From Dehalobacterium formicoaceticum (GTDB taxonomy: Bacteria; Bacillota; Dehalobacteriia; Dehalobacteriales; Dehalobacteriaceae), in contig NZ_CP022121.1 of assembly GCF_002224645.1 (NCBI RefSeq), positions 930,001 through 994,000 on the forward strand: DNA of 64,000 nucleotides, given 5' to 3'. The notes beneath the pieces are model-generated. The model had not been told where the DNA came from, did no database searches, and saw only the letters and a list, made by a program, of their open reading frames with translations. The first letter of the stretch is position 1. The number at the start of each line of letters is the position of its first letter. Positions 21,078 through 28,903 of the stretch are shown one piece after another. Made by a program: the position numbers and the translations under genes.

Positions 21078-22325
21078 TTGGAGAGAATAATAATCGATGG
21101 TGGCATTCCTCTAAGAGGAACAGTTCAGATCAGTGGTGCAAAAAATGCTGTTTTGCCGGTTATTGCCGGGGCTATCCTGGCAGAGGAAAAGTGCCGGCTG
21201 CATGACATTCCGAATCTGGCGGATGTCTACACTATTTGTGAGGTACTCAGTTACTTGGGAGTGGAAACTAATTTGCGGGATCATCAGTTGATGGTGGATG
21301 CCTCGGAAATATTAGATTATAATGCGCCCCATGATTGCGTACGCCGCATGCGGGCCTCCTTTTTGGTTATGGGACCTTTGTTGGCTCGTCTGGGACGGGC
21401 AAGAATGTCTTTACCAGGCGGATGCGCCATTGGCAGCCGCCCGATTGATCTTCATTTAAAGGGTTTTGAAGCCCTTGGTGCTGATGTCACCATTGGTCAC
21501 GGTTATATTGAGGCTCGGGCCAAAAAATTAGTAGGTAATCGAATTTATTTGGATTTCCCCAGTGTGGGGGCTACAGAAAACATTATGATGGCAGCCACCT
21601 TGGCGGAAGGGATGACCACAATTGAAAATTCCGCTGAGGAACCGGAGATTGTAGATTTGGCGAACTTTTTGAATGCCATGGGGGCGAACGTAAAAGGTGC
21701 CGGAACTAAGGTGATCCGTATTGATGGGGTAAAGCATCTCCAGGGTGTTCAACACACGGTAATTCCTGATCGGGTGGAAGCAGGCAGTTTTATGGTTGCT
21801 GCTGCGGCCACGGGAGGCAATGTGCTGATTAACAATGTCATCGAGGATCATTTGAAATCAGTGGTGGCTAAGCTAAAGGAAGCAGGTGCGGAAGTATTTG
21901 AGGAAGGGGACGGACTAAGGGTAATCGGTACCCAGGACGTTATTCCCGTAGATATTAAAACACTGCCTTATCCAGGTTTTCCCACGGATATGCAGGCTCA
22001 GTTTATGACTTTGATGGCATGCTCTAAGGGAACCAGTGTAGTTACAGAGACTGTTTTTGAAAATCGTTTTATGCATGTGGCAGAATTAAACCGCATGTCG
22101 GCAAATATTAAAATTGAAGGACATAGTGCTGTGATCAAAGGGGTCGATAATTTAACGGGGGCTGACGTTAAGGCCACTGATCTCCGGGCCGGTGCTGCCT
22201 TAGTGATTGCCGGGTTGATCGCAGAGGGAAAAACATCCATCGGCTGCATTCATCATATCGACCGGGGATATGAAGATTTGGTAAGCAAGATGCAATCATT
22301 AGGGGCAAACATCACCCGGGGGTAG
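21078..22325 (+). CDS. murA: UDP-N-acetylglucosamine 1-carboxyvinyltransferase
   Basis: First committed step of peptidoglycan synthesis: transfers enolpyruvate from PEP to UDP-GlcNAc. 415 residues. Catalytic K22 ([10 protein letters not shown]) and the fosfomycin-target C116 ([10 protein letters not shown]) are present. TTG start at 21078 after AGGAGGG. Position before spoIID and mbl matches murAA of B. subtilis. Confidence 0.96.
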   Translation: MERIIIDGGIPLRGTVQISGAKNAVLPVIAGAILAEEKCRLHDIPNLADVYTICEVLSYLGVETNLRDHQLMVDASEILDYNAPHDCVRRMRASFLVMGPLLARLGRARMSLPGGCAIGSRPIDLHLKGFEALGADVTIGHGYIEARAKKLVGNRIYLDFPSVGATENIMMAATLAEGMTTIENSAEEPEIVDLANFLNAMGANVKGAGTKVIRIDGVKHLQGVQHTVIPDRVEAGSFMVAAAATGGNVLINNVIEDHLKSVVAKLKEAGAEVFEEGDGLRVIGTQDVIPVDIKTLPYPGFPTDMQAQFMTLMACSKGTSVVTETVFENRFMHVAELNRMSANIKIEGHSAVIKGVDNLTGADVKATDLRAGAALVIAGLIAEGKTSIGCIHHIDRGYEDLVSKMQSLGANITRG

Positions 22326-22338
22326 AAGCCGGAGAGGC

Positions 22339-22376
22339 CAGGGGGGCGGTTCAAAACCGTCCCCCTGATTTTTTTG
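22339..22376 (+). terminator. Intrinsic terminator after murA
   Basis: 13-bp stem (22339-22351 with 22355-22367, one G-T pair) followed by seven T. Its right arm contains the AACCGTCCCC repeat core. Confidence 0.9.
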
Positions 22377-22377
22377 T

Positions 22378-22404
22378 CATATCGCCGATCTTTTTTCATA
22401 GAGT
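22378..22404 (+). promoter_or_regulatory. Candidate sigma-E promoter of spoIID
   Basis: CATATC (22378-22383), 13-bp spacer, CATAGAGT (22397-22404), close to the sigma-E pattern ATATT / CATACANT. In B. subtilis spoIID is sigma-E dependent. Confidence 0.5.
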
Positions 22405-22434
22405 TATTTATAACAATTTTTTTGGAGATAAGAA

Positions 22435-23379
22435 ATGAAAAAGTTTTCTCTCTTTTTGCTTTTTGCTTTTGCTTTGGGGGTTTTTCTATTGTTGAAATAT
22501 TTTGGCCCCTGGGAATCAGGAAGTATTGGAGGACCACTGATTCACGTTTATCTGGTCGCGGAAAATAAAACCCTTCAGATGCCTTTGGAAGATTATTTGG
22601 TGGGAGTCTTGGCGGCAGAGGTCCCTGCTCGGTTTGAAGAAGAAGCACTGAAAGCCCAAGCCATTGCAGCCCGGACCTATGCTTTAAAAAAAACAGAAGC
22701 CTTTAAAGACGGTGGCAATCCGGTTCATCCCCAGGGTGAGGTTTGCACAAATCCCGGTCACTGCCAGGGCTGGTTATCAAGCAAAGAAATGAAAGAAAAA
22801 TGGGGTTGGCTAAAATATCGGGAATATGAAAGAAAGCTGCAGCATGCTCTACGGGAAACCCAGGGAGTGGTTGCAAAATTTCAAGGAAGACTGATTGATC
22901 CTGTCTATCATTCCACCTGCGGCGGGCGTACAGAAAATGGAGATCAGGTATGGACCCATTCGGTACCATACTTAACAAGTGTTTCCTGTCTGCTGGATCA
23001 GGAAGCTCCCAAATATCACGGAGAAATAGCCGTTCCCCTTAATGATTTTCTGGGAAGACTGGATTTAAATTCAAATGCCAAGAGTTTTAATGCTTCTTCT
23101 TTGCGTCTGCTCGCAAAAACTGAGACCGGCCGGGTTAAAAGTATCAGTGTTTTGGGCAAAACTTTTTCCGGGGGGGAAATACGAAGTAAATTTGGCTTAA
23201 ATTCCACAAACTTTACTTGGGAAGTGACCAAGGACGCAGTAGTTTTCCACACTACCGGATATGGCCATGGCGTAGGTTTATGTCAGTATGGTGCCAATGG
23301 CATGGCAAAAAACGGGGCCAAGGCGGAAGAAATCCTGCAGCATTATTATCAAGGCATCACCCTTGATAAAATGTACTAG
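22435..23379 (+). CDS. spoIID: Stage II sporulation protein D
   Basis: Peptidoglycan lytic transglycosylase of the engulfment (DMP) machinery in the mother cell. 314 residues with an N-terminal membrane anchor (about residues 4-21). SpoIID/LytB marks: VLAAEVPARFEEEALKAQ with the catalytic Glu region, AIAARTYAL, YHSTCGGRTE and TGYGHGVGLCQYGANGMA. ATG at 22435 after GGAG. Adjacent to spoIIQ as in B. subtilis. Confidence 0.95.
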   Translation: MKKFSLFLLFAFALGVFLLLKYFGPWESGSIGGPLIHVYLVAENKTLQMPLEDYLVGVLAAEVPARFEEEALKAQAIAARTYALKKTEAFKDGGNPVHPQGEVCTNPGHCQGWLSSKEMKEKWGWLKYREYERKLQHALRETQGVVAKFQGRLIDPVYHSTCGGRTENGDQVWTHSVPYLTSVSCLLDQEAPKYHGEIAVPLNDFLGRLDLNSNAKSFNASSLRLLAKTETGRVKSISVLGKTFSGGEIRSKFGLNSTNFTWEVTKDAVVFHTTGYGHGVGLCQYGANGMAKNGAKAEEILQHYYQGITLDKMY

Positions 23380-23402
23380 CAGGGAGATATCCTCTTTCTC
23401 AC

Positions 23403-23432
23403 GTATAATTTAGCCAAAATATGGTTAAATAG
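23403..23432 (+). promoter_or_regulatory. Sigma-F type promoter of spoIIQ
   Basis: GTATA (23403-23407), exactly 15 bp, then GGTTAAATAG (23423-23432), against a forespore consensus of about GYWTA-N15-GGnnAnAnT. It lies just upstream of spoIIQ, a sigma-F gene in B. subtilis. Confidence 0.65.
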
Positions 23433-23452
23433 TGGGAGAGAGGTGATTTTTT

Positions 23453-24133
23453 ATGGATGAGATGAAGAAATTGAAGCTGAAAGCTTTGATCGCCGGAATA
23501 AAGGAAAAGAAAACGGCGCGGAACTGGTTTGCCATTGGGGCCTTAGTGATTTTGACCCTGGGGGGAACTTTGTTTTTTTGGCCTGATCAGGATATTAATG
23601 AAGAAATTGTCTTCACAGAAGAAACATCTGTCGGAAAAATTCCGGATGCTCAGAATACACAGACAATTCCTGCCTTAGCCATAGAAGAAGAATTAACTGA
23701 AACTCAAATCCCGGATGATACAGTGGATATAATTGAGGACAGCAGAATGAAATGGCCGGGGCGGGGAGATGTTATTACGGCATACGGTTTTGGCTATTCG
23801 GAAACCTTTGATGATTATCGTTTTCACAGCGGCGTAGATATTGCACTTTCTTCAGGTGATGAGGTGCAGGCGGCTTTGCCGGGCACAGTGACAAGCATTA
23901 CAGAAAATCCCTGGTGGGGTTATGAAGTGGTGATCAAACATGGGGAAGATTTGGAAACGGTATATAAAGGGATCAAGCCTATTCAAGAGGCAGCCGGTTA
24001 CCAAGTAGCTAAGGGCGATGTAATCGGACAGGTCTTGCCTCGGATTGCATATGAAGGGATGATGAAACCTCATCTGCATTTTGAAATTCATGAATCCGGA
24101 ATAACAGTAAATCCCATGGAAAAATTAAATTAG
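23453..24133 (+). CDS. spoIIQ: Stage II sporulation protein Q (M23 peptidase)
   Basis: Forespore membrane protein that spans the gap to the mother cell with SpoIIIAH during engulfment. 226 residues: membrane helix about residues 24-43, acidic linker, then an M23 domain (120-226). Zinc ligands H125, D129 (HSGVD) and H207-L-H209 are all present, unlike B. subtilis SpoIIQ, which lacks an active site, so this one may be an active endopeptidase as suggested for clostridial forms. It lies directly between spoIID and spoIIID. Confidence 0.88.
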   Translation: MDEMKKLKLKALIAGIKEKKTARNWFAIGALVILTLGGTLFFWPDQDINEEIVFTEETSVGKIPDAQNTQTIPALAIEEELTETQIPDDTVDIIEDSRMKWPGRGDVITAYGFGYSETFDDYRFHSGVDIALSSGDEVQAALPGTVTSITENPWWGYEVVIKHGEDLETVYKGIKPIQEAAGYQVAKGDVIGQVLPRIAYEGMMKPHLHFEIHESGITVNPMEKLN

Positions 24134-24158
24134 GCAAATTTGCCTCTATGTACCCAAT

Positions 24159-24202
24159 GGAAAAGAACTGAGAAGCCTGACGGCTTTTTGGTTCTTTTTT
24201 TG
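24159..24202 (+). terminator. Terminator after spoIIQ
   Basis: AAAAGAAC (24161-24168) pairs with GTTCTTTT (24191-24198) around an inner GAAGCC/GGCTTT stem, ending in a T-run. Confidence 0.75.
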
Positions 24203-24250
24203 TCTTAGTGCCAATATATATTTAAAAAAGACAGTAGGGGAGGCTAGTTT

Positions 24251-24505
24251 ATGCAGGACTACATCCAGAAGCGGGTGCTGGAAATTAGCCAATATATTTT
24301 AGAGTCATCGGCGACGGTGAGGCAAACCGCAACGGTATTCGGTGTCAGTAAAAGCACCGTGCACAAGGATGTCACGGAGCGGCTGCCTTTAATAAACGAA
24401 ATGATTGCAGTCCGCGTCAGAGAAATTTTGGATACCAATAAAGCAGAACGTCACCTGCGAGGAGGCGAAGCAACAAAGAAGAAATACAGTACAAAAAAGA
24501 AATAA
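24251..24505 (+). CDS. spoIIID: Sporulation transcriptional regulator SpoIIID
   Basis: Small DNA-binding protein that tunes sigma-E genes in the mother cell. 84 residues. The helix-turn-helix is TVRQTATVFGVSKSTVHKDV (about residues 22-41), followed by ERLP. The C-terminus is basic (KKKYSTKKK), as in the family. ATG at 24251 after GGGGAGG. Confidence 0.95.
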   Translation: MQDYIQKRVLEISQYILESSATVRQTATVFGVSKSTVHKDVTERLPLINEMIAVRVREILDTNKAERHLRGGEATKKKYSTKKK

Positions 24506-24545
24506 ATCGAAAAATAGAGGATTTTCTTTGTAAAGGAAGAATATT

Positions 24546-24575
24546 TTGCAAAAGCCTATATCTTTGGTTTATAAT
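24546..24575 (+). promoter_or_regulatory. Candidate promoter between spoIIID and mbl
   Basis: TTGCAA (24546-24551), 18-bp spacer, TATAAT (24570-24575). An intrinsic terminator lies only about 35 bp downstream (24609-24630). Confidence 0.55.
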
Positions 24576-24608
24576 AGTAATGTCTGATAAGACAATAGTG
24601 GTTAAAAT

Positions 24609-24630
24609 CGAAGGCGCGGCCTTCGTTTTT
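24609..24630 (+). terminator. Terminator or attenuator upstream of mbl
   Basis: CGAAGGC/GCCTTCG (24609-24615 with 24619-24625), 3-nt loop, then TTTTT. Confidence 0.75.
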
Positions 24631-24634
24631 GCTT

Positions 24635-24729
24635 GCACTTTCAAAAAGCATAAAATTATTAAGGTTGAAAGTATAAGTGCAACTAAGGCTTCCGCCTGCA
24701 CCAGAGGCTTGGCACAAGCCAAGTTTTCT
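24635..24729 (+). repeat. Intergenic repeat element, copy B
   Basis: Second copy of the element at 20933-21026. About 95 bp, with an identical central block (AAGGTTGAAAGTATAAGTGC then AACTAAGGCTT) and a diverged hairpin ending GGCTTGGCACAAGCC-AAGTTTTCTT. Confidence 0.75.
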
Positions 24730-24779
24730 TAACATAAAAAGGGACAAGCTAACAAAGGCATGAAAGGAAGAAAAAACAC

Positions 24780-25811
24780 ATGTTTAGTCGGTTTAATTTT
24801 GGCAATGATATTGGAATCGATTTAGGAACTGCAACAATTTTAGTATATGTTAAAGGCCGGGGCATTGTCCTGAATGAACCATCGGTGGTAGCTATCGACA
24901 GAGAATCCGGACATATTTTTGCCGTAGGTGAAGAAGCCAGGCGGATGCTGGGGCGTACCCCGGGGAATATTGTGGCGGTGCGGCCTCTCCGGGAGGGTGT
25001 GATTGCAGATTATGATACGACAGAAAAAATGCTCAGGTATTTTATCACCAAAGCCTGCGGCAAAACTTGGCTCTTTAAACCCCGGGTGATGATTTGCATC
25101 CCTTCAGGCGTGACGGGAGTGGAGGAAAGAGCAGTTCGACAGGCGGCCGTATCAGCCGGTGCCAGACAAGCCTATTTGATCGAAGAACCCTTGGCCGCGG
25201 CTTTAGGTGCCGGATTGGATATTTCTCAGGCCAGCGGCAACATGATTATTGATATTGGCGGCGGCACCACAGATATTGCGGTGCTTTCCTTAGGCGGCAT
25301 TGTATGCAGCCAATCCCTGCGGGTTGGAGGGGATAAATTTGATGAGGCGATTGTCCGTTTTATTCGCCGGGAACATAACCTGATGATTGGGGAACGAACG
25401 GCGGAAGAATTAAAAATAGGAGTGGGCACAGCCTATCCCCAAGGTCTTGAGGAAAATAAGGTCATGGAAGTACGGGGGCGGGATTTAATTTCCGGCTTGC
25501 CGAAAACGATTGTGATCTCTTCCCGAGAATGTTATGAAGCCATAGCGGAAACGGTAGATGCGGTAGTGATGGCGGTCAAAGAGGTGCTGGAGAAAACGCC
25601 GCCTGAATTATCGGCAGATATCATTAATAAGGGCATTGTCATGACTGGTGGCGGGGCCTTGTTAAACGGACTGGATGTATTGCTGGCCAGAGAAACAGGA
25701 TTGCCGGTATATGTTGCCGATGACCCCGTTTCTTGTGTGGCTTCAGGAACCGGGAAAGCTTTATCACAGCTCCATGTGCTGCAGAGAACCGGAAGTTTTA
25801 AAAAAGAATAA
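24780..25811 (+). CDS. mbl: Rod shape-determining protein, MreB/Mbl family
   Basis: Actin-like filament protein guiding lateral wall synthesis. 343 residues. Actin-fold phosphate loops GIDLGTATILVYV near residue 12 and IDIGGGTTDIAVLS near 155, plus the adenosine loop VMTGGGALLNGL near 287. The order spoIIID-mbl is the B. subtilis order, so Mbl is preferred to MreB. ATG at 24780 after AAAGGAAG. Confidence 0.93.
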   Translation: MFSRFNFGNDIGIDLGTATILVYVKGRGIVLNEPSVVAIDRESGHIFAVGEEARRMLGRTPGNIVAVRPLREGVIADYDTTEKMLRYFITKACGKTWLFKPRVMICIPSGVTGVEERAVRQAAVSAGARQAYLIEEPLAAALGAGLDISQASGNMIIDIGGGTTDIAVLSLGGIVCSQSLRVGGDKFDEAIVRFIRREHNLMIGERTAEELKIGVGTAYPQGLEENKVMEVRGRDLISGLPKTIVISSRECYEAIAETVDAVVMAVKEVLEKTPPELSADIINKGIVMTGGGALLNGLDVLLARETGLPVYVADDPVSCVASGTGKALSQLHVLQRTGSFKKE

Positions 25812-25817
25812 ACATCG

Positions 25818-25846
25818 TTTCCCCCGCAGGTACGGGGGATTTTCTT
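25818..25846 (+). terminator. Terminator after mbl
   Basis: TTCCCCCG (25819-25826) pairs with CGGGGGAT (25833-25840), followed by TTTTCTTT. Confidence 0.8.
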
Positions 25847-25908
25847 TGCCTATTTTTCTATGTTTCCGGCGGCACCAACACGATTTTTTAGACAGGATGA
25901 CAGGAATA

Positions 25909-25917
25909 TGCTATTAT
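25909..25917 (+). promoter_or_regulatory. Extended -10 promoter
   Basis: TG-C-TATTAT (25909-25917), about 65 bp before the stalk-domain gene; no convincing -35 box. Confidence 0.4.
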
Positions 25918-25980
25918 ATGTAGAATATAAGAATGATATGACTAAAATTAGCTGGCATGTTGTTTTAAGGAGAATTAAGT

Positions 25981-26592
25981 ATGATTACGATCCGACGTTT
26001 ATCCTTTTTATTCCTCGCCATGTTTTTACTGGGGTTTTATTTTGGTCCTAAGGTGTCGGCAAATTTTTTATCTCCCGGCTCTGCAGAGGATCCTTTGGTG
26101 ACGCAGAAGTGGGTAGATCAATACGTTGCTGAAGCCTTTTCTCCTATTCGGGAGCGCATTGCATCCGCGAACTTGAAACTGGAAGGCCTGGGTGCCCTGA
26201 TCACGAAAATCGAAAACCGCTCCCGCCCGACCATCATATTAACGGTGGGATCTGTCAAAGGATTTGTTGATGATCTGGAATATACTTTAGATGCAGCACC
26301 TTTTATTGTATCCGGGCGTATCCTCTTGCCCTTGCGCTTTGTAGGGGAAGCTTTTGGGGTTGATTTCGCCTGGGATCATAATGCCAAAAGTGTTGCTTAT
26401 CAATCTCCGGAAGGAAAAGTTATCTTGACTATCGGTGAAAAAACTGCCCAGTTAGGAAAAAATCAGGTGGCATTAGATGTTTCGGGAACCATTGTTGCCG
26501 GGAGAACCTTTGTGCCTCTTCGTTTTATCGGGGAATCCTTGGGAGCCAAGGTCACCTGGTATGGGGAAAAGAAACAAGCAGTGCTTAAATAA
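25981..26592 (+). CDS. Secreted stalk-domain (copper amine oxidase N-terminal-like) protein
   Basis: 203-residue exported protein. Signal peptide about residues 1-27 (ending KVSA-N). Then a short segment SPGSAEDPLVTQKWVDQYV that resembles the N-terminus of the SH3b protein at 52.6 kb, and two copies of a beta repeat: RILLPLRFVGEAFGVDFAWD and RTFVPLRFIGESLGAKVTW. These are the hallmark of the copper-amine-oxidase N-terminal/stalk domain used in Firmicute surface proteins. No catalytic domain is present. Likely a wall-associated protein; function unknown. Confidence 0.8.
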   Translation: MITIRRLSFLFLAMFLLGFYFGPKVSANFLSPGSAEDPLVTQKWVDQYVAEAFSPIRERIASANLKLEGLGALITKIENRSRPTIILTVGSVKGFVDDLEYTLDAAPFIVSGRILLPLRFVGEAFGVDFAWDHNAKSVAYQSPEGKVILTIGEKTAQLGKNQVALDVSGTIVAGRTFVPLRFIGESLGAKVTWYGEKKQAVLK

Positions 26593-26663
26593 TCCGGATC
26601 CGATGAAAAGTTTGAGGGAAACTTCAATACATTTAGACAGAGATAGTTAGGAGAGGTTACTAA

Positions 26664-27677
26664 GTGGAAAAATTAGATGATGAGTTTTGGGGCAATAATG
26701 GAACATATGAAATCAATAAACATCCCAAAACCCCTGAGAAAAATGCCAAATTTTTTCTCATGATGCTTTTTTGCATGGCATTCTTTCTGTGGGGCGGTTT
26801 CCAATTGTCTTATCTCTATCCGTTAGAGATTACAGAAGCACGGCCGCAGCCGCCTGTTGGGGAGGAATCACCCCCGGCCGTTGTTCCTGATGAAGAAAGC
26901 AAAGGGAAAGAAATTATTTTGGTGGTGGGGAGTGATAGCCGGAATGGTGAGCCTGCCCGTTCTGATACTATCATTTTGGTATTTTTGGATAAAGAGCAAA
27001 AATCAGTAGGAGTATTAAGCATTCCCCGGGATACCTATGTTAATATTGTGGGTAAGAATCTTAAAACTAAAATTAATCATGCCCACGCCTATGGAGGCAT
27101 TGAAATGACCAAGGATACGGTGGAGGAGTTTTTGGATATTAAAATAGACCGTTACGTAGATATGAATTTTAAGGGTTTTGTCAAGCTCGTTGATGCTTTA
27201 GGGGGCATCGAGGTAGACGTGGAAAAGAGGATGTATAAACCGTCGGAAAATATTAACCTCAAAAAAGGCGAACAGAAATTAAACGGTGAACAAGCCTTGG
27301 CTTATGTGCGTTTTCGCGATGACGGCAAGGGTGATTTGGGCCGGGTTGAAAGGCAGCTTAAGTTTATTTCTATTTTAGCAGATCGTTTGACAAGTCTGAA
27401 TACCCTATGGAAGATCCCCCAACTGGTGGGTATTTTCCAGGATAATGTGGAAACAGATCTTGCGCTAAAGGAAATGCTGTCTCTGGCTAATACTTATAAA
27501 AATTTTGATGCTGCCCAGTTAAGAACAGACATGTTACCGGGCGAGGGGAAATATATTAATGATGTCAGCTACTTTATCCATTATCCCAACGAAACTGCCC
27601 AATTAGTAGACGAGTTCCAATCCGGGGATGTACCCGTAGAAAATAAACAGGAAGAAACACAAAAGGGGCTGGAATAA
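26664..27677 (+). CDS. LytR-CpsA-Psr (LCP) family ligase
   Basis: Membrane enzyme that attaches undecaprenyl-linked wall polymers to peptidoglycan. 337 residues: cytoplasmic tail, one membrane helix (about 30-51), Pro-rich linker, then the LCP domain. Conserved residues seen: ARSDTIILV, LSIPRDTYV, KINHAHAYGG, DALGGIEVDV and RFRDDGKGDLGRVERQ. GTG start at 26664, preceded by TTAGGAGAGG. Its stop overlaps the next gene's ATG. Confidence 0.92.
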   Translation: MEKLDDEFWGNNGTYEINKHPKTPEKNAKFFLMMLFCMAFFLWGGFQLSYLYPLEITEARPQPPVGEESPPAVVPDEESKGKEIILVVGSDSRNGEPARSDTIILVFLDKEQKSVGVLSIPRDTYVNIVGKNLKTKINHAHAYGGIEMTKDTVEEFLDIKIDRYVDMNFKGFVKLVDALGGIEVDVEKRMYKPSENINLKKGEQKLNGEQALAYVRFRDDGKGDLGRVERQLKFISILADRLTSLNTLWKIPQLVGIFQDNVETDLALKEMLSLANTYKNFDAAQLRTDMLPGEGKYINDVSYFIHYPNETAQLVDEFQSGDVPVENKQEETQKGLE

Positions 27678-28444
27678 TGGCTTCATTAAAGATCCTGGGC
27701 GTCCGGGTGGACAAGGTTGATATGCTGGAAGCCCTGTGTTTGGTGGATTCATACATTCAGGAAGGAAGCTTTCACCATGTAATCACCTTGAATGCAGAGA
27801 TTATTTATCAGGCACAATCTAATGAAGAGCTGAAGGATCTGATCAACGGAGCGGATCTGGTGACCCCTGATGGGTCCGGGATCGTATGGGCTGCCGGTTA
27901 TCTGGGAGAGCCGGTAGCAGAGCGGGTCACAGGCATTGATTTAATGCTGGAGATATGTAAACAAGCCCATCATAACGGCTGGCGCATCTTTTTGTTGGGA
28001 GGAGCACCCGGCGTGGCTGAGGAAGCGGCACAAGCCCTAAAGAAAGATCAGCCTAATATCAATATTGTCGGTACCCATCATGGCTATTTCCAGCAAAGGG
28101 AAGAGGAAGCTATGCTGGCACAGATTAGAAAAGCCGAGCCTGATTTGATCTTTGTCGCTCTAGGTGCCCCCCGGCAAGAATTTTGGATTCGTGCCCATCG
28201 GGAGCAATTACCTGTAAAGATTGCGATTGGAGTGGGAGGGAGTTTTGACGTGGTCTCAGGCCGGGTAAAAAGAGCCCCCCTATGGATGCAGAAGATGAAA
28301 TTGGAATGGCTGGCGCGGCTGCTTAAGGAGCCCTGGCGCTTTAAGAGAATGCTTTCTTTGCCCAAATTCGTGCTGATGGTGATTAAATCCAAGAGTGAGC
28401 TGGAAGCAAAGAAAAAATTAGAAAAGAAAAAAAAATTACCTTAA
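27677..28444 (+). CDS. tagA: WecG/TagA/CpsF family glycosyltransferase
   Basis: N-acetylmannosamine transferase type enzyme, probably adding ManNAc to GlcNAc-PP-undecaprenol for a wall polymer. 255 residues. Conserved stretches: NAEIIYQAQ, LVTPDGSGIVWAA, ERVTGIDLM, FLLGGAPGVAEEAA and GAPRQEFWI, with GVGGSFDVVSGRVKRAP. Translationally coupled to the LCP gene. It fits with wecB (11.8 kb) as donor maker and the TagO-like protein (51.5 kb) as initiator. The symbol tagA is by family. Confidence 0.88.
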   Translation: MASLKILGVRVDKVDMLEALCLVDSYIQEGSFHHVITLNAEIIYQAQSNEELKDLINGADLVTPDGSGIVWAAGYLGEPVAERVTGIDLMLEICKQAHHNGWRIFLLGGAPGVAEEAAQALKKDQPNINIVGTHHGYFQQREEEAMLAQIRKAEPDLIFVALGAPRQEFWIRAHREQLPVKIAIGVGGSFDVVSGRVKRAPLWMQKMKLEWLARLLKEPWRFKRMLSLPKFVLMVIKSKSELEAKKKLEKKKKLP

Positions 28445-28461
28445 ACATGATATAACAACCA

Positions 28462-28488
28462 ACAACCCATAGCCGGGTTGTTTTTTTA
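28462..28488 (+). terminator. Terminator after tagA
   Basis: ACAACCC (28462-28468) and GGGTTGT (28475-28481) with a T7 tail. Confidence 0.85.
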
Positions 28489-28576
28489 TTTCGGAAAGTA
28501 CGGACAGCTTTTGAGCTTTGGGGGCGTAATGATATGTAAAGGCATTTCCACGAGGATCCCTTTGGAAATTTAACCC

Positions 28577-28605
28577 TTGTATCCTGTTTCTTTTCCCGTT
28601 ATAAG
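28577..28605 (+). promoter_or_regulatory. Candidate promoter of the S-layer gene
   Basis: TTGTAT (28577-28582), 17-bp spacer, TATAAG (28600-28605). It would give a leader of almost 300 nt before the S-layer start. Confidence 0.4.
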
Positions 28606-28903
28606 AGAAAAGGTTTTTCCCTCCAGGGGAGTTTTTAAAGCAATTATTGAAGGTTGCTAAAGGGAAAAAATAAAACAAAAAAAGTTTTAAAAAAGATGCA
28701 AGAAAATATCAACTTCCGTTGTATTTATCTATGTAAGGTTAAAAACACCTTATAAGTGCAAGTGGTTACCAAGTTTCTAAAGGGGCTAGCCTTTAGACGT
28801 TTAGAAAAATTTAATGAAGGGAGTGGTCATGAAAACAACTGGGTAGCAGCTTTTGTTTTAGAAGTAAGGAGAAACCAAAAAAGAAAAAAAGGGGGATTTA
28901 CAC
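28606..28903 (+). other. Long structured leader region of the S-layer gene
   Basis: 416 bp without a convincing gene separate tagA and the S-layer gene. The segment TCTAAAGG (28776-28783) can pair with CCTTTAGA (28790-28797), or its left part with TTTAGAAA (28800-28807), so two mutually exclusive hairpins are possible. A five-codon reading frame (28829-28846) with GAAGGGAG before it lies near the end. No known riboswitch class is recognised. Confidence 0.4.

Noticed and set aside
28436-28678. 80-codon minus-strand frame after tagA
   Set aside because: It crosses the tagA terminator on the opposite strand, has no clear ribosome site and no recognisable motif.
28700-28860. Cyclic-di-GMP or other known riboswitch before the S-layer gene
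   Set aside because: The conserved sequence blocks of the GEMM-I and c-di-GMP-II classes are not present; only unassigned hairpins are seen.
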